DNA of 64,000 bases from Lepidostoma basale (taxonomy: Eukaryota > Arthropoda > Insecta > Trichoptera > Lepidostomatidae). A model generated the notes under the pieces. The model worked only from the letters and a program-made list of their open reading frames with translations. It searched no databases and was not told the DNA's origin. This document shows positions 20,415 through 31,599 of the stretch, piece after piece. The translations under genes were made by a program, and so were the position numbers. Each line of letters opens with the position of its first letter. Position 1 is the stretch's first letter. The stretch spans positions 1 through 64,000 of the forward strand of contig JAHDVF020000462.1 in NCBI GenBank assembly GCA_022606425.2, written 5' to 3'.

Positions 20415-20960
20415 TCTTCATCAGCTTGTCTCCATCCACTGCTGGACGTAAGCCTCTCCACCCCCACGCCATCTCTCTCGGTCCTTAGCCAGTGTTCTCG
20501 AGGCCCTTCCTGCTGTTCGCAAAATATCTTCGATCCACTTGGTAGACTTTCTCCCGATACTTCTTCAGCCCAACCTTGGCCTCAAATATGGAATCCTCTG
20601 GCTGCATTTCCATTCCGTCGGCAGACATGCCCAGCCTATTGCCATTTACTTGCAATGCGTAACCTATATCTATACTCAACATGGCCCGTTGTGCAGCTTT
20701 AAGTTTGTGCATAGCTTCTTTAGTTAACGTCCATGTCTCGCAACCATAGGCCATCAAAGGTAACACACACTGCTCCAGCAATTTTTTTTTACATTTTGTG
20801 GCATGTCCGACTTAAAGATGTTGCCCAGCCTTCCAAATGCAGACCAATCGAGTTGTATTCTCTTATCAATCTCCTTGACTTGACCCCCTCTTCCAAAGCC
20901 AGCAGATCACCAAGGTACACATATTCATTAACCACTTCTACATTTTTATTGCGTTTTAAA
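20415..20960 (-). pseudogene. Family P LINE C-terminal region
   Basis: Frames on the minus strand encode NEYVYLGDLLALEEG, LIREYNSIGLHLEGWA, then CVLPLMAYGCETWTLTKEA and KLKAAQRAMLSI. These are the post-RT steps of an RTE-type LINE (EYVYLG.L; RI...W..FG; CVLP...YG.ETW; Q.AMER). Its 3' end reads GTCCAGCAGTGGATGG on the minus strand. Frameshifts separate the pieces. Confidence 0.75.
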
Positions 20961-21004
20961 TGTTTGGTGTTAAATAAGGTGTATCGTAATTTATGAAATG
21001 TTAA

Positions 21005-21215
21005 ATATATTTTTTATTGTTCCTTTAACAATGATGTAAAACTCCATATTAAATAATTAATAAGAATAAAAATGCGTCTATTTTATACAAATTTTATTAT
21101 AAGTAATTAGAATGATATGCTTCGCTATTCTATTATAACATTTGGTAATGCCATAGAAAAGCAATTCATATAATTCCCATAAATTATAATAAAACTTCTA
21201 GCCAAAAGAGTTTTT
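21005..21215. repeat. Family A palindrome, full but degraded
   Basis: Left terminus TTGTTCCTTTAACAATGATG, arm with AAATTTTATTATAA, centre GATATGCTTCGC and TTGGTAATGCCATAG, right arm TCCCATAAATTATAATAAAA. The hammerhead-like core is eroded. It lies directly beside an R copy. Confidence 0.65.
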
Positions 21216-21227
21216 TTTTAAATTTTT

Positions 21228-21725
21228 AATTGTATCTCAATAGAGACGAAGAAACAAACTGGAAACTGAATATGGATGATCAAGGTGTTTACAGGACTTA
21301 TGACCTGTCATTGGTTGGGTTAAGCGCACGCTTTGTGTAATTACAACATTCCCCATTCCACCATTGTTATTATGATCATGCATGATACATTTTTGGAAGT
21401 TGTATATATACTCCAAATCCATACATATCTTCACGTGTCAGTTCCAGTTAGCCATCTATGTAGATTTGATTGTACTAATTAATTTTTTAAGATTAATCTA
21501 TACAATCCACCCACTAACGCCATCTATGAAGAATGATTGTTTAGCATTTAGCAAACTACTTTATTAACACAATGCGAAGAGGCTACCGCCTCCTAGCGCA
21601 CTGTTTAGAAGTCGCCTGGAGTATCCACTCCTATTTTATACGCCAAATAATTGACCAGAATATTTACAAATATTTGTGAAATGTATACTTATATCTGTAT
21701 ACGAATCCTGGATTTTCATCCTGGA
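21228..21725 (-). repeat. Family R repeat, full-length copy
   Basis: Minus-strand counterpart of 3343-3832 with the same ends (AATTGTATCTCAATAGAGAC at 21228; CTGTATACGAATCCTGGATT near 21710). Very close to the copy at 5098-5575, which indicates recent spread. Confidence 0.75.
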
Positions 21726-21754
21726 GTTCATCCAGGATCCTGGAGTTTTTTTTT

Positions 21755-22085
21755 TCTTATTCTTTTTGTCCTGTCACACCTCCGTGGTGTATAGGGCCTC
21801 AAAGAACCTTCTCCACCCGAGTCTATCGCATGCCTGATGCCTAACATCATCTCAAGTTAGGCCTGCTGCCTTAATCGTCCTGCAAAGCTCTTCTCCAGGT
21901 GGCTCTAGATCTGCCTCGCTTGCTCTTTCCCCCCACAGGGGACTAGTCTAGTGCGCCCTGAGCGATGTAGGCTGGGTTCCGTCTCAGAGTGTGACCGATT
22001 CACTGCCATTTGCGTCTAGCGACTTGTTCTCTAATTGGCTTTCGCCTGCCATGGTCTAGAGAACGGCATTTGACACTATTTGGGG
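21755..22085 (-). pseudogene. Family N LINE C-terminal fragment
   Basis: On the minus strand: HTLRRNPAYIAQGALD, SPVGGK, RATWRRALQDD, the typical RTE-like LINE end (GHTLRR...IA..AL.W.P.G...RGRP..TWRR.L). The segment ends near the plus-strand CCTGTCACACCTCCGTGG. Confidence 0.65.
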
Positions 22086-22867
22086 CCAATAGATTTTGAA
22101 TATTGAGCGAAGGCACCTATTTATAAACACCTGAAGTTTACCAATAACGTCCGCGGTAGATTTCCGAGTATTTAATTCGTATCAATTAAATATGAAAAGT
22201 TTTGCGGCAATTTATAATTGGAAATTCTATTAGATAATATATTTAAAAAAATAAACTATTATTAGAAAATACTAGAATAATAAGCGCAGAGCGAAACCTA
22301 TTTTTATGATCATAATATTTAGTAAATTAACAGCGTTAAAATTTTAACAGTTAATAAAATAATTTAAAATAATTGTTAAGAAGTGGGAAATATGATGATA
22401 ATATAATATCAGGAGAAATGGCCTTTTATGTCATAGATATAATGGTTCTCTCCTGAATTTGTGATATTAAATTTAGTAAGATGTAATATAACTCCAATAG
22501 GAAAACGTGATTGATTCATTTGATGTCAATTTGGCTTTTATTCGAAACGTCAAATTAGACGTTCGACTGAAAAGTTTTCAGCGTTTTTTGTAACATACTG
22601 AGTTGTCATTCAACACGCGCCCTGCAAGAGAGTAGAGGATTTGGTTAGTGCGGGGTCTTGAGCCGAGGTTGGCAACCTTTTGCGGATTAATTTATATGCT
22701 GACAAGGTGATCAAAATATTAAGAGTACCTATATGTTGTATGAAATATGTGTTTAATACAATTCGATAGATTTCTATGGCGCAGTTTAAAAATAAAAATT
22801 CAAAATATATAAACATGTTTTAAGATGTTATATAATTTTTATAAATTAAATCTAAGTAAAACCACTA
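22086..22867. other. AT-rich sequence without genes
   Basis: No feature recognised; short frames such as that at 22610-22816 have no support. Confidence 0.35.
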
Positions 22868-23042
22868 AACAAACTAACTAAGTAACTAACCATCACGTCG
22901 TCTCCCCGAAAGGGTAGGCAGAAAGAATGGACTGTCACACTTTTACTGATGCGGCACTCCATCCTTCTCTTTTCGCCCCGCGGGAGACGCGGTGTGATGG
23001 GTTGCGAACCTCATCGCCACCAATAGGCATCTCCCGCTCTAC
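22868..23042 (-). mobile_element. K SINE, near full-length copy
   Basis: ACTAAGTAACTAACCATCACG...AGAATGGACTGTCACAC is the L-type tail; ACTGATGCGGCACTCCATCC, GCCCCGCGGGAGACGCGG and TTGCGAACCTCATCGCCACC form the K body. The body sequence is not found in any L copy here. Length about 165-175 bp plus tail, in the size range of SINEs. Confidence 0.75.
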
Positions 23043-23141
23043 TTTAAAGAATCATGTTTACTATTGTAAATTAATAATGGAGTTTCACAAAACTAATACC
23101 TCAACCATCAAAAATGATATTGTATGATCAAGTTCGGCTTT

Positions 23142-23665
23142 CACAACAACAACAACAAAAACAACAAACCATCGCGCCGTTTTCCAATAGGGATGGGCAG
23201 GGAGAATGGACCGCCACACTACTCTATCCTGGCACACCTCTATAGCTTCCTTTACTTTCATACACGCACGTTGATTCTTCCGACTACTAACATGACCAAC
23301 CTTTAAAATCTGATTAATTTGGTCATGCCATGTTTTCCTCGGTCTGCCTCGACTCTGTACTCCGTTTACATCATTAACGTATACTTTCGTAACCATTCTT
23401 TCTCCATCCACGTGCTCCATATGTCCGAACCAACGCAGCGATCCTTTCATAATTTTGTTCATAATACCTTCTTCCGCTCTACATTCCTTTCTTATACGTA
23501 TTTGAGATTCTGTATCGATATCGTTCTACCACACATACGTCTTAGGGACCTCATCTCTAAGTACTACATTTAATCTTCTCTCATCCTTCATCTGCCAGTT
23601 TCATGCTGCGCTTCCATACATTGGGGACTAGAACTCCATCGTGAACGGCCATTTTCGCTTTCATT
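23142..23665 (-). pseudogene. Family L LINE C-terminal region, TTG-tail subfamily
   Basis: The minus frame 23085-23462 is open for about 110 relevant residues: MKGSLRWFGHMEHVDGERM, YVNDVNG, RGRPRKTWHDQINQILKVGH, ACMKVKEAIEVCQD and WRSILPAHPYWKTA. Further upstream (to 23665) frames are broken but still align with the RT thumb of 26182-27168. The tail is (CAA)n on the plus strand. No catalytic RT residues are present. Confidence 0.75.
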
Positions 23666-24097
23666 AGGCTTTCACAGAGAAATAAATCTTTAGGATGGTC
23701 GAATCTAAGATAAATATAATATTTAGATTGGTTAATCTGGGGTTGCAGATCCCTGCAGTAGTTTGTGATTCTCCCGGCTTGTGTGAATATTCATACCCCT
23801 GTGATCTTCCACTCGAAGTAGTAGCTTTGTTCCGGAGAGACAGAGCGAGACAGACAGACGCCTGTTACTTCCAACAATTAGACCGAAGATGGATGATCGA
23901 GCGTGTTACGCTATCCAAAATCTAATGTCGAGATAGAATAGCGTATAATGGAGTCAGGAGAAGACTAATCGAATGTAATCATCTAGAAAACAGACTATAT
24001 GAAAATTACGTATTTGATACGTTCATCACAAGGTCATACTTACTTATTGCATAGGTACTTCGTACATTATTGACACTAGGACTTGTAGATCGAGTCT

Positions 24098-24686
24098 ATA
24101 GTTATGGTATTTGAAAAGGAAGAATGTATGATGGATGCCGACATAAGTGCGAACGGTGAGAAATTAGAGCAAGTTAACGAATTTTGTCTACCTGGGAAAC
24201 ATGTTTATATGAGATAGAATTATGGAGAAAGATATCGGAAGAAAGGTTGGAGCTGGAAACAAAATAAATAGTGCACTCAAAATCACTACCGCAAATATAA
24301 ATATATCGACTGATGCAAAGATGGCAGTGCACAATGGAGTTCTAGTGCCGACCCTTATGTATGAAAGTGAAGCTTGGAGTTGCTAAAATAAAGAAAGGAT
24401 TACTAAGATGGTTTCGACATATGGAACAAATGGATGAGGGCAGAATGGTTAAAAAGATATATACAAGTAGTGTAAAGGGAAAAATAATTAGAAGAAGACC
24501 AAGGAAAACGTGGCAGGACCAAATTATTCAATTACTGTAAGGCGGCCATGTTCGAAGTAGAAACAATCGACGAGCGTGTATGTCACGATGTGTGAATGTA
24601 GAAGAGGCGCGAGGGTTATGTCAGTATATCCATCCTCTCTGCCTACCCCTCCGGGGAAACGGCGTGATGGTTAGTTAGTTAGTTAC
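24098..24686 (+). mobile_element. Family L LINE 3' fragment, longer copy
   Basis: Starts within MVFEKEECMMDADISANGEKLEQV-type sequence (TATGGTATTTGAAAAGG) and continues through VGAGNKINSALKI, MAVHNGVLVPTLMYES, LRWFRHMEQMDEGRM and RGRPRKTW-like sequence to a clean (GTTA)3 tail. A deletion joins EAWSC directly to the LRWF region. Several stops. Confidence 0.75.
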
Positions 24687-24904
24687 GTATTTGATAAAAC
24701 TAAATGCAACTCTTTAGGAAATATATGTAGCATGAACACATATAAATTTAAATTTTTTAAAATTCATATAAAGATATCTTTTTTTTCTAAGTGTTTACCG
24801 TCTTAGAAAATTTTACTCTAACTGTCGTCACTACATGGCGTATTTATCGTGAATGAATTTTTAATAAAATAACACTTTAAAAATTATATTTTCTTACAAT
24901 CATA

Positions 24905-25035
24905 ATCATCATCTTCTTTTAATAGATTTGACGATCTGTGGCGCAGAAATCATGTCTCCTGGGATGATGATGTCCAGCTTTTCCAGCCAGGAAATTCGTA
25001 AGCGGCCGTATACGAGTATGTGAGTCTGTCACTTT
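24905..25035 (-). pseudogene. Family Q LINE fragment
   Basis: TTTTAATAGATTTGACGATC, GCGCAGAAATCATGTCTCC and CGTAAGCGGCCGTATACG. It serves as the uninterrupted reference for 12418-12760. The 3' side (plus-strand left) begins with CATCATCTTCTTTT, an AAG-type tail on the minus strand. Confidence 0.5.
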
Positions 25036-25039
25036 CCAT

Positions 25040-25980
25040 TATTTTTTTATTGCTGAGGTCGAAGCTTAGCCGATCCTTAATTTTAATCATAAGTAGTTTT
25101 ATTTTGTTCGTTCACTTTTTTTGTTTTTGTTACCTCTGGGGCTGCTTCTCCTTGTCCGTGTTTATTTTTATTATTAATATCACTGTTTTGATTTGTTAAT
25201 TATTTTTTGTTTTTAACCTCGGCCAACCGTCTCGACGGATGTCGCAGTTTTTTTTTTGTGAAGTCACTCACCCCTTTGAGGGGGTGACGATTGTCTTGAT
25301 GGGGGGACGGGAGACTGACCCGCAGTGCCGGGCCTCGTCCTCCTCCTCCTTGGTTGAATAATATTATTTTTTAATCTTTTCTTAAACACATTTACTGTTA
25401 ACATCCTTCTTCCCTCCCTCCTGCATTTTGGCTCCTCACTTCTTCCTGTGCCTCCTGCTGTACATGTTTTTCTTTCTGTAACATACTTTCTATTGTATCT
25501 ATCATTACCTTGTCTTTTCTCTGGTTGTTGTATTATAATGTTTGTACGGTGGGACATCGAAAGATAATAGCGTAGTTTAAAGATGGCCTGGGTCCCCCTT
25601 GGTTGCACAAATATACATATATTATAATTATATTTTTTTTAACGTAAGTCCCGCATCGGGGACGGGGGACGGGTCAAGGGAGTGCATAAGCGAAGCTGAC
25701 GAAAGGCCCCGCTGCGCCTATAACAGCTTCGGGTAAGCGGAGGGAGCCCTCTATGGCTCTGCCAATATTATCCATTTTAGCTGCATGATCCCTTCAGTAT
25801 CTTCTTTTGGATCTACTCCACCGAAAGATATTTTGTATTTCGCAAGTTTTTCTTATGTCTGTGTTCCGGACACGATATTGAAGAGTTTTTCCAGTAATTG
25901 ATCATAGGACCTTCATCTCAAATATTCTTAGTAGACCCTTGGTTCGCACGGTCTCAGACCGCGTCTGTAGAGAGGTAGAA
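25040..25980. other. Unassigned GC-variable block with an Arg/Pro-rich frame
   Basis: A 114-residue minus-strand frame (25264-25608) ends in an Arg/Pro/Ser-rich segment but has no recognisable domain. The part at 25640-25760 is GC-rich (CATCGGGGACGGGGGACGGG). This could be the 5' or ORF1 region of a retroelement, but I cannot support a specific call. Confidence 0.3.
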
Positions 25981-25982
25981 AT

Positions 25983-26059
25983 TATAAGACATGCGTTCGA
26001 CTTATCATGACGTGCGCTCTACAGCGTACGTCATGATAGGTTGCACGCATGTCTTATTA
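25983..26059. repeat. Imperfect palindrome of 77 bp
   Basis: ATAAGACATGCGT...CTATCATGACGT type arms around a loop that includes GCGCTCTACAGCG. Three or four mismatches per arm. No coding capacity. Confidence 0.75.
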
Positions 26060-26181
26060 TTTCTGACATTGCTGTCCCAGACCAGATTCTTCAGACACCC
26101 TGATCCGGCAGAGGCTTTATTGATTTGTTCTCGTACTTCGGTATAAGTCTAAATTATAATAGCACTAATTAATTATAACAG

Positions 26182-27168
26182 TAACTAACTAACTAACTAA
26201 CCATCACGCCGTCTCCCCGAAGGGGTAGGCAGAAAGAATGGACTGCCACACCTTTCTTTCCTGACATATTTCTCTCGCTTCCTCAACATTCATACATCGT
26301 GTCATGCACGCGCGTCGATTTCTCTGACTCCTCACATGGCCGACAATCAATATTTAATTTATTTGATCGTGCCACGTTTTCCTTGGTCTTCCTCTATTTC
26401 TGGTACCATTAACATCATTAACATATAATTTTTTTACCATTCTTTCTTCATTCATTCTTTCCATATGTCCAAACCATCTTAATGATCCTTTCATTATTTT
26501 GTTCATGACACCATCATTCGCACCGCATTCACTTCTTATATTTTCATTCGACACTCTATCATACACAGAATATCCACACATTCGTCTAAGAGATCTCATT
26601 TCTACTGCATTTATTCTACTTTCATCCTTCTTTTGCCAGTTCCATGCTTCGCTTCCATACATAAGGGTCGGTAGAAGAACACCATTGTGCACTGCCATTC
26701 TAGCTTTTTTTGATAGGTTTTTGTTTGCGATGACAACTTTAAGTGCACCATTCACTTTGTTGCCTGCCCCAACCCTTCTTTCAATATCCCTCTCCACTCT
26801 CCCATCTCTTGTAAACATACTACCTAAATACACAAACTCAACTACTTGCTCCAAGTTTTCACCATTCACGCTAATGTTGCAGACTGTCGTGGTTTCTTCC
26901 TTTTCAAAAATCATTACCTTGGACTTATTAACATTCATCATCAGATCATTTCGCATGCATACCTCATACATACAATTCACCAGGACTTGTAGTTCATGCT
27001 CGTTGTCAACAAGTAGGACAGCGTCATCCGCATACAAGAGACAGCTTACTGACACTCCGCTCATTTTGGCACCTACATCCAACCCTTTCAGCTCTCTCAT
27101 ACAATTGTCCATATACAGATTAAATAACCACGGAGACATTACGCAACCTTGTTTATATCTTTCCCCAA
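26182..27168 (-). mobile_element. Family L LINE, best-preserved copy (5'-truncated)
   Basis: The longest member of family L. It ends in (AACT/GTTA)3 at 26182-26200 and its 5' truncation lies just before the RT motif QGCVMSP, where the similarity stops (about 27168). It retains the RT palm end, thumb and C-terminal domain plus the short 3' untranslated part with GGCAGAAAGAATGGACTGCC. It is the reference for naming the other fragments. Confidence 0.85.
26204..27168 (-). pseudogene. LINE reverse transcriptase, C-terminal two-thirds of the RT
   Basis: Reverse transcriptase of a non-LTR retrotransposon (RTE-like by its layout; clade not certain). Visible in order: QGCVMSPWLFNLYMD (RT block with the conserved P.LFN), YADDAVLL (two catalytic aspartates), a thumb with EFVYLGSMFTRDG and RRVGAGNKVNGAL, YGSEAWNW, then the C-terminal LRWFGHMERMNEERM and RGRPRKTWHDQIN. 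A TAA at 26354-26356 replaces the glutamine seen in other copies; reading on, the frame continues (VGHVRSQRNRRACM, QERKVWQSILSAYPFGETA) to a TGA at 26204-26206. The N-terminal endonuclease and first RT blocks are missing, so the protein is inactive. The plus-strand frame 26499-27182 is its shadow. The ORF start upstream (to 27226) is foreign sequence. Confidence 0.85.
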
Positions 27169-27301
27169 TTATGATGGTGTAAAGACTTCGATAAATGTGG
27201 AGATAAATAAACTCTAAAGTGGACAAAACAGTGTTTTAATCCATATAAAATGTCGTTGTTATTATTTCAGTTAAATCATTAGATTATCTAAATATAGTAA
27301 C

Positions 27302-27437
27302 TAACTTACCATCACGCCGTCTCCCCGAAGAGATAGGCAGAGAAAATGGACTGCTATACTTTTCTTTCTTGAAATATTTCTCTCGGTTCCTCAACATTCA
27401 TACAACGTGTCGTGCACGCGCGTCGATTTTTCTCATC
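27302..27437 (-). mobile_element. Family L LINE, short 3' end
   Basis: ACTAACTTACCATCACGCCG to CACGCGCGTCGATTTTTCTC: the terminal 135 bp only. The following 27438-27950 is AT-rich and holds nothing I recognise. Confidence 0.75.
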
Positions 27438-27951
27438 TTTATTATAAGTCTGACACTTACCATAATTTTGTATAGATTGCTGGCACATTGCTTATGGCTA
27501 TTTATTTAATACTTACAAAATGAAATAAAACTGCATCTTCTTAAACACACTGTACTGATCTCTGCAAGTTGAACGAGAAGCGCAACCTGGATGCAGAAAT
27601 ATTCACGATCAAATTCAGAGTTATAAATACGATACTTTGCAAAATATTTAAATCGTGTTAAAGAGAAATTCTCCGTACAATTCTTCTGAACTGCAAAGTT
27701 TTAATCAAAGTTCAATATCTATAAATTTCAGATTACTGAGTTTCAAATTAGTGCAGTAATATTCTTAATCTAATTGGACATAGATATCTAGTGCCGAAAG
27801 CTAAAACTAATTTTAATCTTTCTGTTAATTGTGGCGATAAAGTTAACTATCCAATTCGTATATTAAAAAGCAACAGTTTATATCAAAACACGTTTCCTGT
27901 TAACCGTTCATTAAAGAATAAAAAATATTATATTAAATACGTAAAATAAAA

Positions 27952-28390
27952 CTTACTAACCATCAGATCATCTCTCCGAAGAGGTAAACAGAAATAATAG
28001 TTATTTCTGACACAATTCTCTCGCTCTATCAACATTCATACATCGTGTAATGCACGCATGTCGATTTCTCCAACTTTTAAAGTGGCCGGCATTTTTTATT
28101 TGATTGATTTGATCGTGTCACCTTTATTATTTTCGTGTGTCCAAATGATCCTTTCGTTATTTTGTTAACATAAGACTTTCATTTGCACTGCATTTACTTC
28201 TTATATTTGCATTTGACACTCTATCACATACATGTTTACAATACATTCGTTTAAGAGAACTCATTTCAACTGCGTTTATTCTACTTTCATCCTTGTTTTG
28301 CCAGTTCTATGCTTCACTTACATTCATAATGGTCGGTACAAGAACACTTTTGTGCACTGCCATCTTAGTTTTTTTAGATATGCTTTACAA
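27952..28390 (-). mobile_element. Family L LINE 3' fragment
   Basis: CTTACTAACCATCAGATCATC, then antisense of the protein end with a deletion between GATCGTGTCACC and TTCGTGTGTCC; upstream part includes TTTGCCAGTTCTATGCTTC (EAWNWQ). Decayed. Confidence 0.7.
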
Positions 28391-28417
28391 CAATAAATTG
28401 TATTTTTTTTTTAAATA

Positions 28418-28740
28418 CGAAACAAACAAAACAAACAAACCATCAAATTGTTTCCCCGCAGGGGTAGGCAGAGAAAATTGACCGCCACACTACACTATCC
28501 TGGCACACCTCTCTAGTTTCTTCCACATTCATACAGCGAGTCATACACGCACGTCGATTCTTCCAACTTCTAATATGACCAACCTATAAAATTTGATTAA
28601 TTTGGTCATTCCATGTTTTCCTCAGTCTGCCTCGACTCTGTACAACATTTACATCATTAACATATACTTTTTTAACCATTTTTTCTCCATCCATGCGCTT
28701 CATATGTCCGAACCAACGCAGCGATCCTATCATAATTTTT
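28418..28740 (-). mobile_element. Family L LINE 3' fragment, TTTG-tail subfamily
   Basis: AACAAACAAACCATCAAATTG...ACTCTGTACAACATTTACATC. The frame at 28584-28799 (minus) still reads MIGSLRWFGHMKRMDGEKM and RGRLRKTWNDQINQIL. The sequence next to it (28741-28929) is unassigned. Confidence 0.75.
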
Positions 28741-28929
28741 AAATACTTATTTTTGTTTACTTGATTTTCCATTTCGAAAACGCGGCAAAGTAGAAACAAT
28801 TTTTAAAAGACGGTCACGTAAGGAAACGAATGTGTATGAATGTTGAGGAAACGTTAAGAATATGAATGATTTTTTTTTTATATTTCGTGAAATTTGTGTG
28901 ATTGTATGTTATCTCGTGTGTAAAATAAT

Positions 28930-29190
28930 AAGATTGAAAACTTCAGTTTTCTAGAAGTTTTATTATATTATAGTTTATGGGATTAACAAGTTTAGCAGTA
29001 CTAAGAAATTAGGATAGTTTGATAATGCCTTAGGAACGTGAAACATTTGATAATGGCTGAGAAAGGCGAAACGTGTCATTCCCATAAAGTTTAATAAAAC
29101 TTATATAAAACAAACGTTTTCAATCGTATTAATTATTTTAAAAGTGAAGTTTTACATCATTGTTCACGAAACAATAAATAATAGTTAGTG
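28930..29190. repeat. Family A palindrome, full copy
   Basis: Left arm TTTTCTAGAAGTTTTATTAT, right arm TAATAAAACTTATATAAAAC and terminus TTGTTCACGAAACAATAA. It has two copies of the central motif: ATTTGATAATGGCTGAG with AAAGGCGAAACGTGTC (29047-29077) and, just before, TTTGATAATGCCTTAGG with ACGTGAAAC. The duplicated centre is unusual for the family. Confidence 0.7.
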
Positions 29191-29599
29191 TATATTAGTG
29201 CGCTGATAATTGTATACTGTAATATGTATGTAAATGTGATAAACCTTGGAAAATAATTAATTCACACCCATTGTTAGTCTTATAGTACCCACAACGTAAA
29301 CGTGAAATGGTATATTTCTTTTTTGACAAAGTAATTTCTCGTTGGCAGGATAAGTGTTAGTTGGGATACAAGTGACAAATTAATAATGGTTTGAATGTTT
29401 TTAAATCTGCAGAATAATGTATTGTATCATTATAGTTCCATTATAATTAATTATTTAAAGTATACGTAGGTACCTGTACTTTATGATCGTCATATACATT
29501 ACTTCATATTTTATTGCTTCTTGTTATATTTTTGTTTATTTCTAATATTTCTAGAGTCACTACACCCTTGCATTTTATCAGGACTTACTATAAGTGCGT
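29191..29599. other. AT-rich sequence without genes
   Basis: No feature recognised. Confidence 0.3.
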
Positions 29600-29760
29600 A
29601 GATTTTCACGGTTGGTTGCAATATATATTTCGGGGATATTAGGTTTATCCGTGTATCTTGTTATTTTCCTTGACCGACGTTTTGAATATATAACAACCCT
29701 CAAGATAGAAATTCCATTGATCTCCGAAACGTCGATCAATGAAGATAGAAAAAATAGGAT
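29600..29760. repeat. Family G repeat, inverted arms
   Basis: TATATTTCGGGGATATTAGG and TTATCCGTGTATC are the reverse of the end of the copy at 31600-31735. The right half reads CCTCAAGATAGAAATTCC then GATCTCCGAAACGTC, a degraded form of the hammerhead-like layout; the left half has GACCGACGTTTTG, its inverse. Confidence 0.5.
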
Positions 29761-29819
29761 ATAAAATTACAAGGTAAATATTTTTATCTTACACATTTTT
29801 TTAAATAACAAAATATAAC

Positions 29820-30005
29820 GATGTTTTCTTACTCTTTCTACTTTTGTATTTATTTCGACGGCGACCGATTTTGCCAGACTCTAGCAGAGACTGGCAAAAG
29901 CGGTCATTGTCGAAATGAAGAAAAAAGTGGAGGCAGTTAAAAACATCGTTTTATTTCATTATTATTTAAAATGAACACCCATCAAAAGATTTCATTAAAT
30001 CATTT
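29820..30005. repeat. Family D palindrome
   Basis: ACTTTTGTATTTATTTCGACG and AATGAAGAAAAAAGTGGAGG arms; the centre is a short GCCAGACTCTAGCAGAGACTGGC-like hairpin bordered by TTTCG/CGGTC. Right flank AAAACATCGTTTTATTTC and CATCAAAAGATTTCATTAAA match 36228-36385. Confidence 0.6.
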
Positions 30006-30431
30006 GGTTATCTTATATTTTTTCATTACAAATATTTTCTCTTAGACGAATTATTAAAAAAAATCATTCATGAAGGATATGACAAGTAAAAGATCGCCAC
30101 TTTTATAAATACTGTTATACTCATAATGTTTCTATCACATATAATATTCATTAATTGAATGATTTGTAAAACGCATTTTTAATTAACTCATCTCAAGGCA
30201 ATTGTTGAAATTCTCCATTTTACAATCTACGTATAAACATTTTAAATAGAACCAAGTCAGTATTTTTAAAATGGACATTCTTATTCGCCAAAATATATAT
30301 ATATTTTTAAATATACCTAATATCTTATATTTTGTTTAGTTTTTTGGATCAACTTTGAAGTCACATATAGGTATAAAGTATTACCTCATTATAAGCAACA
30401 TGTCAACGAGAGAATTCTAGTTTAAAACTTA

Positions 30432-30493
30432 TAAAATAATGATAAAGTTTATTAATATAATAATATATTTATAAACTTTATCATTATTTTATT
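30432..30493. repeat. 62-bp AT-rich palindrome
   Basis: AAAATAATGATAAAGTTTA and its exact reverse complement flank a 20-base AT loop. Possibly a small MITE core or a chance-prone AT palindrome. Confidence 0.6.
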
Positions 30494-30894
30494 GGAAGAA
30501 TTTTGAATGTTATTTTGCATGATGGGATTTATTTGCATTTATTAAAAGTGTTTATTTTTTCTGAATAAATTAAATATCACTTTTATTTTTTAAGGGAGTG
30601 CAAAATTAATTTGAATGCAGAGTTGAATTAAAGTGAATTTCAATTCCGCATTCAAAACTATTGTGAATACTTAACATAAAAATATGAGAACCTACGAAAC
30701 CCGGCGTATTTTTTTCTAAAAAAAGCTCTTGAAGATATTTATAGTACAGAAGTAAAATCTCTATTTGATGACTTCAGACTTGAAAGTAAAATCCATTTCG
30801 TCTTCCTATTCCTTTTATAGACTGTTAGCACGCTACGTTCTCGGGGATGATCAATTCACGTATTTATATATTATTCTTATAACGATTTATTTAC

Positions 30895-31370
30895 TCAGTG
30901 GTCCGAAAAAACTTTTATAAATATATTACGTTTCATAAATTATGAAATATTTTAAACCCCAAATAATACATAAAAAATGGTGAATGTATCATCAATTCAG
31001 TGCTCTCCTTCGATTTTTCAATAAAATCGAATATCCTCAAAGGTATAATAAAAAGTTTTTTTTTCAAAATGCGTAAATTAAATGTCAATCTCATTAGATT
31101 GAGAATAATTTATCTCATTATAAAACAATAAGTCATTATTGAATGGAAAAAAACTGTTTTACAAATTATGATATATTCAAATCCCAAATAATTTAGAAAA
31201 AAATGTTATTGTATCAATTCAGTGCTCTATTTCAATAAAATCGAATATCCTCAGATAACACAAAAAAGTTTTTTTTCCAAATTGGTTAAGTCAATCTCAA
31301 ACTCATTGGATTGATAATTTTTAAATACTCATAATTACAAAACCATAAGTCGTATTTAAATGGACCGAAA
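30895..31370. repeat. Tandem duplication, 222-bp period
   Basis: TCAATTCAGTGCTCT recurs at about 30993 and 31215; ATAAAATCGAATATCCTCA, AAGTTTTTTTTTC/CCAAAT, CAATCTCA and ACAATAAGTC/ACCATAAGTC follow in the same order in both units. The second unit shows scattered substitutions, so the duplication is not very recent. No coding sequence. Confidence 0.7.
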
Positions 31371-31599
31371 TGATATATGTAGAGATATGTTTTATATTAC
31401 AATGTTATTTTAAAAGATTTTGACTCTTATAAATATTTTAAATATTTAACAAATTTATTGTGCGTATATTTAAATAAAATTGATATCTTAAAAATACATT
31501 TTAGAATGACGGTACGCCGTGTGCAAACTAACTCGAATAACAAAGCGCGAATGTCTACTTTGTTCTCACACTGTCGGCGACACGGCACAGCGTAGAGGA

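Noticed and set aside
25264..25608. 114-codon Arg/Pro-rich minus frame as a host gene
   Set aside because: Low-complexity C-terminal half and no motif; another frame looks equally plausible, so it is left as unassigned.
26499..27182. 227-codon plus-strand frame
   Set aside because: It is the antisense of the well-supported LINE reverse transcriptase on the minus strand; its own sequence shows no domain.
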